Positions 1-8,206 of a stretch of 45,234 bases of DNA are shown here, piece after piece. Position numbers and translations under genes: made by a program. Origin of the DNA: an uncultured Acidobacteriia bacterium (GTDB taxonomy: Bacteria > Acidobacteriota > Terriglobia > Bryobacterales > Bryobacteraceae); assembly GCA_903929755.1 (NCBI GenBank), contig CAIYVZ010000087.1:1-45234 (forward strand), in the 5' to 3' direction. The notes below the pieces were generated by a model. It did not search any database. It was not told where the DNA came from and was given only the letters and a program-made list of their open reading frames with translations. Position 1 is the stretch's first letter, and each line of letters opens with the position of its first letter.

Positions 1-124
1 ATCACCATTCCGATACTACATTCGTAAAGTGATCGGCATCAGATCGGAATGCTGATCGGCTTCATCTCGGAATCGTGATCGACATCACTTCGGAATGCTG
101 ATCGACATGCCTCGGAATCCCCAT
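1..124. mobile_element. End of an IS21-type insertion sequence (continues left of window)
   Basis: Four head-to-tail copies of a 22-23 bp unit ending in CGGAAT (29-50, 51-73, 74-96, 97-118) are followed by CCCCA at 120-124, a plausible CA-type terminus. Multiple short terminal repeats of the form TGATCGGCATC..CGGAAT are typical of IS21-family ends. No transposase gene is in view because the element would lie to the left. The junction at about 124 falls exactly where the adjacent EAL-HDOD reading frame loses family similarity, which supports an insertion there. The family call is from memory of IS21 ends, not from a search. Confidence 0.6.
29..118. repeat. Four tandem 22-23 bp terminal repeats
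   Basis: The units read GTGATCGGCATCAG.., GCTGATCGGCTTCA.., CGTGATCGACATCA.. and GCTGATCGACATGC.., each ending in TCGGAAT. They are probably transposase-binding sites at the IS end. Confidence 0.75.
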
Positions 125-986
125 GGATCTCCTGCCGCCGGGCAAATGCCGCTGAATTGACATAGCGCAGCAGCATGTATGTCAGCGAGACATCCGTACT
201 GATGAGTGTCTCAATTCCCTCGAATTCCAGTTCTGCGCGCTGTCCCTCCCGAAGCAGTCGGAGCCGGGACGCCTGATTAGCCGGAATCCGTTTGCTGCGC
301 ACCATCACCGGGCGGGCGAAGAAATACCCCTGAAACAGGCTATAGCCAGCGTCCCGGGCCCAGGCATATTCCTCTTGCGTTTCCACCTTTTCGGCCAGCA
401 TGACAATGCCTTTCGGCTTGTATTTGGCAATCATCCCCGCCTGCTCTTCCCGCGAGCTGAGACGAATATCTACTTTGATTACATCCACCACGTTTGCCAG
501 TGCTTCGAAATTTGGAGCCCCCGCATAATCGTCCATAGCGAGCGTATAACCCTCGCGACGGATGCTTCGGCACAACTCCACCAGCGCCTCCGTCGGTTCC
601 ACGGTTTCAAGAATCTCGATCATGATCAATTCCGGCGGCATGGTGCGATGCATGTTCGCCGCAAGCAGAGCGTAGTCGAAGTTGACAAACGCTTTCTTTC
701 CCCCCAGCAGCTTGTTGACACCGATTGACATCACCGTATTCGACAACACGTGCATCGTCGCCGCAGCCGCTTCCGTCCCGTCGAAAGAGTTGGTTGCCCG
801 ATCGCGCCGAAACAGCAATTCGTAGGCCTGCACTTTCCCGTAACGGTCAAGAATTGCCTGCCTCGCCACCAAAACGTCCACATCACCTCTATCGTCGAAC
901 CGCGTCAAATTTCTACCCAGTTTCCCAACAAACCGTCGAAATGTCGGTCCGTGGGGTTCACGCATCCCGGAAAGAACTTTGCACAT
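39..986 (-). CDS. EAL-HDOD (YuxH-type) signalling protein, 3'-truncated by IS end
   Basis: This is an EAL domain followed by the first helix of an HDOD domain. Recognisable signatures are ARQAILDR..YELLFR at the domain start, IEILET for the EAL motif, DDYAGA, VIKVDI, AEKVET and LFQGYFFARP. The protein then reads STDVSLTYMLLRYVNSAAF, the start of HDOD, and stops matching at RQEI, where codons enter the IS repeats (position about 124). Full YuxH-like proteins are about 400 aa, so most of the HDOD domain is lost. The catalytic EAL set is divergent (EIL, DDYAGA), as is common in this class, so cyclic-di-GMP hydrolysis is doubtful. The ATG at 986 adds about 35 unsupported residues; a GTG at 881 preceded by AGAGG fits the family start better. 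The remnant is probably non-functional. Confidence 0.8.
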   Translation of the reverse strand: MCKVLSGMREPHGPTFRRFVGKLGRNLTRFDDRGDVDVLVARQAILDRYGKVQAYELLFRRDRATNSFDGTEAAAATMHVLSNTVMSIGVNKLLGGKKAFVNFDYALLAANMHRTMPPELIMIEILETVEPTEALVELCRSIRREGYTLAMDDYAGAPNFEALANVVDVIKVDIRLSSREEQAGMIAKYKPKGIVMLAEKVETQEEYAWARDAGYSLFQGYFFARPVMVRSKRIPANQASRLRLLREGQRAELEFEGIETLISTDVSLTYMLLRYVNSAAFARRQEIHGDSEACRSAFRSDVDHDSEMKPISIPI

Positions 987-1690
987 GCAACTTTCATCGC
1001 TCTTGAGGGAATGTCAGCGCCCGGTGCCGCCGTTACCGCTGCCCGGAGTTTTCCGGAAACCAGGGCCGGCCGCTGCCGTCTCGACATGCAAGCCTGGTCG
1101 CCCGGAAAGTACTGGAGGGTGGCTCGACTATCGTCACGCCCGACAGGCTGCTGCAATGGCCCCGAAAACTGATCTCCCACAAGTTATGACGGCAGTGCGA
1201 GCCGCCGCCCGGCTCAACCCAATGCCAATCCGGAATCCGGGAGAATCTGATTGTCTGTATGGCCAACTGGAACGAGTTTCTGGCCCAACGGGGGAGCAGC
1301 TCGCGGCAACGGATTTCTGTGCGGTGGAGGTCTGCTCCGGGCGAGCCAGCCGCCAATCAAAACCAACGCCGCAAAACTCGATAAATTCAGACGAGTGAGA
1401 CCAGAAACGGACAGACACGGCAAAAGGTTTGCTTTGTTGGGGATACTGCGAGGGGACTACGGAAGGGCTGGTGTTAACAAACTGCGGCTAAAATTCGCGC
1501 GGACAAAATTTGGCTCAATTCGCCCCTGACATCATTTTCACCGGCTGGTTAACAGGGCCACCCACTAAGTTATTGAAAACACAACATCGGCGCTCGGCCC
1601 GGAATTGCTGTTCTGATCTGCGGATGGAACGGCCCGAGCCATACAGCGCCACGAACATCAAAACAGAGAAATGGGGTAGTGCGGAGGTCC
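987..1690. other. Gene-free stretch upstream of EAL-HDOD
   Basis: No reading frame here resembles a known protein on either strand, and the overlapping frames look like chance openings. The only structure seen is repeat copy A (1341-1516) and a GGTTAACAG motif near 1550 that recurs around 4490-4870. Confidence 0.5.
1341..1516 (+). repeat. Dispersed direct repeat, copy A
   Basis: It aligns with 4796-5078. The right part (1419-1516) matches 4981-5078 over 98 bp with one visible mismatch. The left part (1341-1401) matches 4796-4856 at lower identity. Copy B has about 108 extra bp between the two parts. The two copies bracket the AbiE-recombinase block in the same orientation. Confidence 0.85.
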
Positions 1691-2596
1691 TTAAGACCAG
1701 GGACCGCCAGGAATCCACTCGCGACGGGCGGCACTCCCGCTGCGCTCGGCATCCAGTGCTGGCTTAAGAAAAGCCGCGATGTATCCGCCAACTGCCGGAA
1801 GTTTCGGCAGGTCGCCCAGGGCGAGCCGCTTCCCGAACGCCGTCCACTGAGTCAGCTTTGCGGGGTCCTCCAGAAACTCGCCGGTCAGTGCGAGCGGCAA
1901 GTCTTCGGGTACTGGCGTCTGGCGCCGCTCAAATGTGCTCCCGAGGGCACGCGCCAGCTGCCCGATTTCAAAGTGGTGAGTTTGGCCAAGGGTCCAGATG
2001 TCGAAGAAGTCCTTCATCCGGCTGTTCGCGATGCCGAGAACAACCATCGCGTGGAACTTTTCGGCGATAACTGCCTCAGGTGGATACGCGCGAAGGACCG
2101 GAGCGGCGAGAGGCAGGAGCACCGGAAAGGTGAGCGGTCCGGGCGCCGGGTCGACGAGATCACCAAATCCGACATCGATCTGCATGACGATCCGTGCCCC
2201 GTCCAGACTGGCCGGCACACGCAGGCGGACGCCTTGGTATTCGGCGTCCTCTTTGATTCTGCTTCCCTCGATGCCGGCAAGATCGAATAGAATCCCGTCT
2301 GACTCGACCAGCGCGCAGATTTCACGAATCCGCTGCGTGACGTCCGGAATTTCCGGGGATCCAAATCCAAGAAGGTCGAGGTCGCGTGTCGGACGGTGCA
2401 TTTGTCCCTCCCACGCGAGAAACAGCATCGCACCCTTGAGGACAAAGCTGTCCTTGTGAGCCGACTGCGAGAGTCGATAGAGAAATCGCTCAACGATCCA
2501 GCGGCCGAGGAGGAACTGGAAGTCTTCGCCCCGCTCCCGCGCCAGAGCCAGCAGCTTCGCGCGGTTCGATCCAGCGATGTTGGTGATCTTTTTCAT
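1691..2596 (-). CDS. abiEii: AbiEii-family nucleotidyltransferase toxin (type IV TA)
   Basis: A 301-aa protein of the AbiEii/AbiGii toxin family, a nucleotidyltransferase fold that in studied systems transfers nucleotides and stops growth during phage infection. The fold motif VLKGAMLF, then TRDLDLLG (the metal-binding DxD), then AEKFHAMV and DFFDIW, match the four family motifs. The start ATG at 2596 overlaps the stop of the upstream AbiEi gene in an ATGA, so the two are translationally coupled. Its immediate neighbours are AbiEi and a serine recombinase, which suggests carriage on a mobile segment. The length is typical and the conserved residues look intact, so it is probably functional. 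Confidence 0.9.
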   Translation of the reverse strand: MKKITNIAGSNRAKLLALARERGEDFQFLLGRWIVERFLYRLSQSAHKDSFVLKGAMLFLAWEGQMHRPTRDLDLLGFGSPEIPDVTQRIREICALVESDGILFDLAGIEGSRIKEDAEYQGVRLRVPASLDGARIVMQIDVGFGDLVDPAPGPLTFPVLLPLAAPVLRAYPPEAVIAEKFHAMVVLGIANSRMKDFFDIWTLGQTHHFEIGQLARALGSTFERRQTPVPEDLPLALTGEFLEDPAKLTQWTAFGKRLALGDLPKLPAVGGYIAAFLKPALDAERSGSAARREWIPGGPWS

Positions 2597-3189
2597 ACCG
2601 CCGACTCCAGGTAAGGCCGGATCACATTGGACACCCGGCAGACCTTTGCGAAGCGGTGGATCTGGTCAACCGTGGCCTTGCGGGAACGCAGTGCGTCTCG
2701 CAGCGCTTCAATCGCAACATCGACTCCGAGCTTGTTCCTGTATTTGAAGCAGTCGGCCACCGTTTTCGCTGCGGAGTAGACTGGCACCCGAACGCCTTCG
2801 ATGGTGTGGTGCTCAACGCCTTCGATCAGCGCGGGCCCGGAGAACCGAACCACTCGAAGCGCCACTGACTCAGCGACCGGCTTGTGAGCTTTGAAATCAA
2901 TTGCCATCCAGACTTCGTGCGGATCCTGCGTCGATAGGCCATGGAATCGCAGCGCGGATAGAAGGCAGATCACACCGCCCGGTGTCCGCGTGGCCGCGAT
3001 GGCAAGGCTGTGATGCTCTGTGATCGATGACTCCGGCAGAGAGTAGACGCCGCGGGCCTGGCGGACGAGAAGGCCCTGGCGATAGAGGCGAAGCAGCGAT
3101 TCGCGCGCAATTCCACGCGCCTCAACGTCGCGCAGGCGGACCAGCGGTTGACGTTTGGCTATGGCGAGGATGCGCTGCGCGCTTGTCAT
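2593..3189 (-). CDS. abiEi: AbiEi-family antitoxin / transcriptional regulator
   Basis: A 198-aa protein with an N-terminal winged-helix region (about residues 1-50, ending LVRQARGVYSLP) and a C-terminal AbiEi domain with YSAAKTVADCFKYRNKLG, the characteristic segment of this antitoxin family. AbiEi antitoxins neutralise AbiEii without stable binding and repress their own promoter through inverted repeats. The gene lies directly upstream of abiEii with a 4-bp ATGA overlap, as in known type IV pairs. An AT-rich, dyad-containing leader lies just upstream (3190-3250). Confidence 0.88.
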   Translation of the reverse strand: MTSAQRILAIAKRQPLVRLRDVEARGIARESLLRLYRQGLLVRQARGVYSLPESSITEHHSLAIAATRTPGGVICLLSALRFHGLSTQDPHEVWMAIDFKAHKPVAESVALRVVRFSGPALIEGVEHHTIEGVRVPVYSAAKTVADCFKYRNKLGVDVAIEALRDALRSRKATVDQIHRFAKVCRVSNVIRPYLESAV

Positions 3190-3252
3190 GTTGCGTTACA
3201 TTGGTATTTTACACTATCTACCGATATAACGAAACAAAGATAGCCTTCTATC
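3190..3252 (-). promoter_or_regulatory. AT-rich leader of abiE operon with dyad boxes
   Basis: This is the only AT-rich stretch between abiEi and the recombinase. CTATCT at 3214-3219 and AGATAG at 3238-3243 form a perfect 6-bp inverted repeat, with a further CTATC at 3248-3252. On the minus strand a TAAAAT lies between the dyad and the start codon and could be a -10 element. Autoregulation by AbiEi at such dyads is known for the family; its use here is inferred. Confidence 0.4.
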
Positions 3253-4444
3253 AACTGGACTGCCCGGGCGGTTCGATTCGAACGAACTTCAGCGTGCGCT
3301 CGGCTGCATTGTACGAGACTGATCGCAGCGCTTCCTTCGCCCTGGCAGCCTGCTCCCTCGAGACCATACGCATATCCGCGCCGATTTCCTTCAGAACGGC
3401 CATCTCAACTTCGCCCGCGTTGATCATGACGCCCTTGCATGCCTCGCGACCACCCGCGGTGGATCGGCATCGGTAGTAAAGTCGGACCACCGGGCCGAAT
3501 CGCACGGTATGGGTACCCATCGGCTTGCCGCAGTTTTCGCAGATCAGGATGCCGCGGAGAACCCACGGTCGAGTAACACGATTTGCGTTTTTGCGCGGTG
3601 CGGCGGTGCGTCGGCCGGCAATCCGATCCTGGACCCGGTAATACAGTTCGCGGTCAATCAGCGCCTGGTGACAACCCGCGTAGAAACTGTTCTGGTGTTC
3701 CACCATTCCCGCGTACGTATGATTCGTCAGAATGGCAAGCTCCTGGCGGGCGGTCCACGGATTTCCGCTGCCCATAACCCAGCCCTGGGCATTCCCAAAT
3801 GCCGCAATCGCGGACGGCGGCAGGCCTTGATCAGCCAAAGTGAACATCCGCCTGATCGCCTCGGCTTTTTCCGCGCAGACGACCAACTGCTTCGTGCGCG
3901 GGTCGGCATTGTATCCAAATGGAGTCGCGCCGGCGATCCGCCTTCCGTGCGACTTCAGGTGTGCGCGTGATTCCGCGATCCGGGTCGCTGCCAGGTCTCG
4001 TTCGAACTCGGAGAACGATGCGAGGATGTTCCGCATTAAGGTGTCCAGCGCTGCTGCCCCGGTCTCGGGTGCAGTCGCAACGTCCAGTTCGACGTCGTTG
4101 TTCTTCAGTTCCTCAAACAGCGTGGTGAAGTGTCTGAGATTGCGAGTCAGGCGGTCGAGCCGATAAATGACGAGTCGATCGATGCCACGCGAACGAACCA
4201 CTTCCAGCAACCGAAGCAGTGCGGGCCTTTCCAACGTGGCGCCGGAGAGCCCGTCGTCGGAGAACCGCTCTTCGATCAGTTCGAGGCCCAACGAGCGCAG
4301 TGACCGGATGTACTCGCTGCATAACTCAAACTGAACATCGCAGGAAGAGATGTCGTCCTGCGACTCGACGGACACGCGCGTGTAGATGGCGCAGCGAATC
4401 TTTCTTCGTACTGGAGCTGGCGCCGGTAGGTTAGCATTGCGCAC
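3251..4444 (-). CDS. Large serine recombinase (resolvase/invertase family)
   Basis: A 397-aa site-specific recombinase. The resolvase domain (about 15-160) begins IRCAIYTRVS, with the probable catalytic Ser25, and contains DGLSGATLERPAL and YRLDRLTRNL. A Recombinase domain follows (about 170-270, GATPFGY), then a zinc beta-ribbon with CENCGKPMG..YYRCRS. It is shorter than most large serine recombinases (450-550 aa) because the usual C-terminal coiled coil is reduced. The start is GTG at 4444, with GGGAG about 6 nt upstream. It is transcribed toward the AbiE pair, and palindromes and short direct repeats lie upstream of it. It probably mobilises, or once mobilised, this block. Confidence 0.9.
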   Translation of the reverse strand: MRNANLPAPAPVRRKIRCAIYTRVSVESQDDISSCDVQFELCSEYIRSLRSLGLELIEERFSDDGLSGATLERPALLRLLEVVRSRGIDRLVIYRLDRLTRNLRHFTTLFEELKNNDVELDVATAPETGAAALDTLMRNILASFSEFERDLAATRIAESRAHLKSHGRRIAGATPFGYNADPRTKQLVVCAEKAEAIRRMFTLADQGLPPSAIAAFGNAQGWVMGSGNPWTARQELAILTNHTYAGMVEHQNSFYAGCHQALIDRELYYRVQDRIAGRRTAAPRKNANRVTRPWVLRGILICENCGKPMGTHTVRFGPVVRLYYRCRSTAGGREACKGVMINAGEVEMAVLKEIGADMRMVSREQAARAKEALRSVSYNAAERTLKFVRIEPPGQSS

Positions 4445-4513
4445 GACACTCCCAGAATATTCGCAGCGGCCACCTGGGGTCGATCACCGCTGTTAACCAG
4501 GCGGCGGATTTCG
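4438..4513 (-). pseudogene. Remnant of a resolvase-type C-terminal HTH
   Basis: On the minus strand, just before and overlapping the recombinase GTG, one frame reads EIRRLVNSGD..VAAANILGVS. This resembles the helix-turn-helix tail of Tn3-type resolvases (IxxLxxxG..xxAxxLGVSxxTxYR). The frame is then broken by the shift into the recombinase start. It may be a leftover of a second recombinase; the short length makes this uncertain. Confidence 0.35.
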
Positions 4514-4656
4514 CATCAAATATTTGATTCGGGCGTTTTGTGTGTCAGGTATTCTCCAGGAGCCAGGAGAATGCGCGGAGAGAAAATGGCCGCTTCGGGT
4601 GTTTCCCGTGCCTCACCGCTGTTAACCCAACGTCTCTGGAGAATTCTCAGAGACGG
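4484..4656. repeat. 15-bp direct repeat and palindromes upstream of recombinase
   Basis: TCACCGCTGTTAACC occurs exactly at 4484-4498 and 4613-4627. Between and beside the two copies are a perfect palindrome TCAAATATTTGA (4516-4527), an inverted repeat ATTCTCC (4551-4557) / GGAGAAT (4566-4572), and a near-palindrome around GGAGAATTCTC just after 4635. Such clustering beside a serine recombinase suggests a crossover or accessory site, or an operator. Confidence 0.55.
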
Positions 4657-4795
4657 GGGAGAGAACCGATCTTCCCCTTGCAGCGGTCTCGGCTGTCAAA
4701 CTGCAGGCTCGGCCAGCAACATTGAAAACATTGATCTTGCTGCCCAATCGACCGCCTTCGAGGCAACCTTAGCAGTCAGGAAAGACGTGGCCCGG

Positions 4796-5078
4796 GCGAG
4801 TCAGACGCCAACCAAAACCGACGCAATAAAACTCGAAACATTCAGACGAGTGAGACGACCCTGTTAACCAATTTCCGCTCTCCTCCCGCCCCGGAGAAAA
4901 ATCGGCCTGGAGAGAGGAAAAACGAGGTGAACCGGGCGCGCAGACGTTCTCTCCGAGAATGAGACCAGAGAAGGAAGACTCGGCAAAAGGTTTGCTTTGT
5001 TGGGGATACTGCAAGGGGACTACGGAAGGGCTGGTGTTAACAAACTGCGGCTAAAATTCGCGCGGACAAAATTTGGCT
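4796..5078 (+). repeat. Dispersed direct repeat, copy B (with ~108 bp insertion)
   Basis: The counterpart of 1341-1516. The inserted segment (about 4857-4964) is flanked by GAGTGAGAC and GAATGAGAC and contains GTTAACC and several GGAGA/TCTCC words. Copies A and B lie in the same orientation on either side of the recombinase and AbiE genes. No gene was seen in the rest of 4514-5248. Confidence 0.8.
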
Positions 5079-5248
5079 CCGCAAGCGCTACACGAAGGAA
5101 AAGGGACGAGTTTAAGAGAGACAGAGACGCGGGCAAAGCCCTGTCGATCAACAAGTTGCAGTAAACGGACTACATTTGCCCGCCGCGCGGCGTTTCGAGT
5201 TAACCCGCGCGAAACAGAGAACTGACGGATTCCGACCGCAGCGGGGAG

Positions 5249-8095
5249 CTACAGGATTTCATTTCCAGACAACGCGCTCAAACTACGGACCGTTTCGAAC
5301 TCGACGCCGGCGCCGTCGTAGCCGCCAAACAGGCGAACGCCTCTGGAAAACACTCGGCTCAAGGCCTCCCAACTCCGTGCCTCAAACAAGACTCGTGCCG
5401 TCTCTTCATCAGCACACGCCATTACCGTCAACTTCTCAGCGGCGTTCGTCCGAACCTCATCGCTTTCCTTTTCGTCTCGCATCGTGTTTCGGAACGCTTG
5501 AATGGTTTCTGGCACAGCCCCGCGCATTTCGTACAGAAATTCCGCTGCTGACATGCCGACGGTGCCAGTCTCTTCCGATGCCAAGCGCTGTATCATCCCA
5601 ACTTCCTCTTCAGCGATGTCCGCAGTGAGCCAAAGGCACTTAAGCGCTGCCAAGCGGGCCCGGTTCTCTGTTGCAGGATCGAACGCCATAGCTCGAATGG
5701 CTGCACCTATTACTGGACCCCACTCTCCCGCCTTGTACAGTAGGCGTGCGGAGGTAATGCGGGCATCCACATCCGCGTCTTGCCTAAAGACTCCGCTGCG
5801 GAGGGCACCAAGAGCTGCAGAATCCAACCGCGTCTCCTGGATCAATATCTCGGCGGCCATATTGCGGACCCAGTCGTCTTCGCTTTCGTCGAGCAGCAGC
5901 CTATTCAATAAAGGCGCTGGCAGACATCCACCCTTCGCGTCGCGAAGGCCCAAAAGAGCCTCTACTCGAACCGACGCCCGATGATCCCGATCGGAAGCAA
6001 CCCCCTCCAACGCTGCCAACAGTCCCTGCTCTGCGGGATCAGCGGCGACGACATACCGAGCGGCTACAACTCGTGTGTATGCCTTCTCGAAGCGGTGGCG
6101 GGCGACATTACGGAGCGTGCTGAGTACCTCTCTACTCGACACGGCATTCTCCCCGAGCTTCTTGACCAGAAAGGGCCGGACAGGTTCGTCAGTCCATTCG
6201 AGACACTCTGTCAAAACCCGCAAAGCCTCTGGTTCAAAGCGCGAAATGTTCGCCAGCGCTTCCAATGCAATCCCGCGTTGGATCGGGTCTATCCGGATCG
6301 CATAGCGAGAGAAGTCGCGAAGAGCCTTGATCAATTCATCGTTCGATTGGTGCCTGTGGCGAATCCGACAAGCCAAATGAACGCCCTCCACCATGCCGTA
6401 CGAAATGGCCTTCGTCACTTTTTCTGAGAAACCCTCTTCACCGACGTGACCGTCGAGGACCGCCAAAGCGCTCCAGGAAGAATCGTACATGGGCACGATC
6501 ACCTGCATTAGGTGCTGGTGACGCGCGCCCAGGAAGTTAAACATTTGCTGACTCAGAAGATCGACCTGACTCGACTGCCGGTCATTTCGGCGTAGTTGGA
6601 CCAAGCAATGCAGTGCGAGCACCCGGCGGTGCCACGCCATGTCTTCACGTCCGTTGATCAAAAGATCGATCAAAGGAAATGCATCCCTACCAAGGGATCC
6701 TGCAAGAAAGCAGATCGTCTGCCACCACTCAGGAAGCCACGACTTACGGTCGAGAAATACTGATAGCAGGAATAACATGTGTCGATCAGGAAGTTCGACG
6801 GCGGCGACCTGCCAATCACTCTGTCTTATACGCGTCGCCATGTGGCGTGCCGTCAGGAACTCGAGAACTGACCGGTGAATGAAACTGTAGAACGGTTCCC
6901 CGGATGGAGACGACGCTGCGCGCACCAGAACTCGACAGTTAGTCAGAATGTCGATCAGCCTTCCAGCGCCGCGCCCTGCTGCGGACAGCAACTCCAATTC
7001 CGAGAATAAGTTCGACTCCGGTCGGGCAGCGAATAGAGTGAATGCGACATGCTGGACTGCGAGGAATGTCTCGCCCAAGGCTCCATCGTATTGGAGGGAT
7101 TCATGATGACTCATCAGCCGTCGCAAAACCCGCTCGTAGAGTTCCGCGACGGTAATGTCGACCGGCAGCGGCATCGACGGCGCTTCATTTTCGAGACAAG
7201 AAAACGTGGCTATCAACGGCGAACCGCATGCGTCAAGCAGGGATGGATTGTGCGCCAAGATGTCTGAAAAATGATCACCACGGCTCGTGTCGGCCGAGTA
7301 GAAGCGCCGAACAAATCTGCGGACTTCATCTGCGCTGAACGGCGCGAGATCGTACCGGTCATATCCGACGCTGAGGTTCATCTGGTCGAAAACCGCAGTC
7401 CTGCACGTGACTATTACTGGGCCGCGCCCCCTTATCTGATCCAACCATGCAAAAATGCGCTTGCGGGCCGCCTCACCGGCGACTTGATCGAGACCATCCA
7501 GAATCCAGGTGCATCGTGCGGTGAAGAGTCGCGCGGAGATCCATGATTCCAGTAACCGTGACTTCGGCCGCAATTGAGCCATCGCAGCAGCGGCCAGTGA
7601 ATCTTCAGAGGTACGCCCCAGCATTTCCAGCGAAAGAAAAACAGGAAACGGCAAATCGTCGAGGGATGATGAGCGCGTGTTGATCGCCGCTTCAGCCATG
7701 CGCGCTATGGAGATCACTGCCGTCGCGGCGAGTGTTGTCTTCCCGCCGCCGGGTGGTCCGACGATGATCGCTCTTTGAATTGCCGGCAGCTCTTTCTTCC
7801 ACGGAACCAACTCAGTTCGCACATCCTGAGGAGACTCTTCGTTCACTATCGCCGTAGCTCGATAAACGGTCGATACTCGACCTGAAAGGGATTCTTTCCC
7901 TCGCTCCGGCCGGATGATGAGCGGCCTCTTTAACACCATTGGGTCAAGGCCAACGTCGCGGAGCCGGAGCACAGTTCCGTCTTTTCGCGGCCAGTCGGTC
8001 CTATCGAACTGGTCGATCAGTCCCCGGTAATACACGAGTAACTCTTCAGCCAATTGAGATCGTATGCTGAGTAGTGACGACAAAGTGCTACACAC
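5249..8095 (-). CDS. NACHT-type STAND ATPase with HEAT repeats (paralog 1)
   Basis: A 948-aa protein. A short N-terminal helical module (about 8-55: IRSQLAEEL..YY..LID..DRTDW) precedes the NACHT domain. Walker A is GPPGGGKT (113-120), Walker B WILDGLDQ (197-204) and sensor-like VIVTCRT (227-233). The post-NACHT motif FIHRSVLEFLTARH marks the winged-helix/SH region, and helical HEAT-like repeats fill the C-terminal half. It ends with a tail (GVRLFGG..) shared with paralogs 2 and 3. STAND ATPases are ligand-triggered oligomerising switches, and many bacterial NACHT proteins act in phage defence; the ligand here is unknown. The GTG at 8095 overlaps its own GGAGG, so the in-frame TTG at 8083 is also plausible. 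It is downstream of the E1-like gene on the same strand, 111 bp away. Confidence 0.88.
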   Translation of the reverse strand: MCSTLSSLLSIRSQLAEELLVYYRGLIDQFDRTDWPRKDGTVLRLRDVGLDPMVLKRPLIIRPERGKESLSGRVSTVYRATAIVNEESPQDVRTELVPWKKELPAIQRAIIVGPPGGGKTTLAATAVISIARMAEAAINTRSSSLDDLPFPVFLSLEMLGRTSEDSLAAAAMAQLRPKSRLLESWISARLFTARCTWILDGLDQVAGEAARKRIFAWLDQIRGRGPVIVTCRTAVFDQMNLSVGYDRYDLAPFSADEVRRFVRRFYSADTSRGDHFSDILAHNPSLLDACGSPLIATFSCLENEAPSMPLPVDITVAELYERVLRRLMSHHESLQYDGALGETFLAVQHVAFTLFAARPESNLFSELELLSAAGRGAGRLIDILTNCRVLVRAASSPSGEPFYSFIHRSVLEFLTARHMATRIRQSDWQVAAVELPDRHMLFLLSVFLDRKSWLPEWWQTICFLAGSLGRDAFPLIDLLINGREDMAWHRRVLALHCLVQLRRNDRQSSQVDLLSQQMFNFLGARHQHLMQVIVPMYDSSWSALAVLDGHVGEEGFSEKVTKAISYGMVEGVHLACRIRHRHQSNDELIKALRDFSRYAIRIDPIQRGIALEALANISRFEPEALRVLTECLEWTDEPVRPFLVKKLGENAVSSREVLSTLRNVARHRFEKAYTRVVAARYVVAADPAEQGLLAALEGVASDRDHRASVRVEALLGLRDAKGGCLPAPLLNRLLLDESEDDWVRNMAAEILIQETRLDSAALGALRSGVFRQDADVDARITSARLLYKAGEWGPVIGAAIRAMAFDPATENRARLAALKCLWLTADIAEEEVGMIQRLASEETGTVGMSAAEFLYEMRGAVPETIQAFRNTMRDEKESDEVRTNAAEKLTVMACADEETARVLFEARSWEALSRVFSRGVRLFGGYDGAGVEFETVRSLSALSGNEIL

Positions 8096-8206
8096 CTCCG
8101 ACCGTCAGCGGCAAAACGCCGCACGGAGAAAGAATCTGAGTTGTGGTCGTTTGCACAGCGGCCATTATCGCCGATGAATGCCTGTTATCGTCGTGTGGTG
8201 CCCGTC

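Noticed and set aside
3251-4444. Whole 1691-4444 block as a classical transposon with terminal inverted repeats
   Set aside because: I found no inverted repeats at the ends; only the direct repeats and palindromes described are visible.
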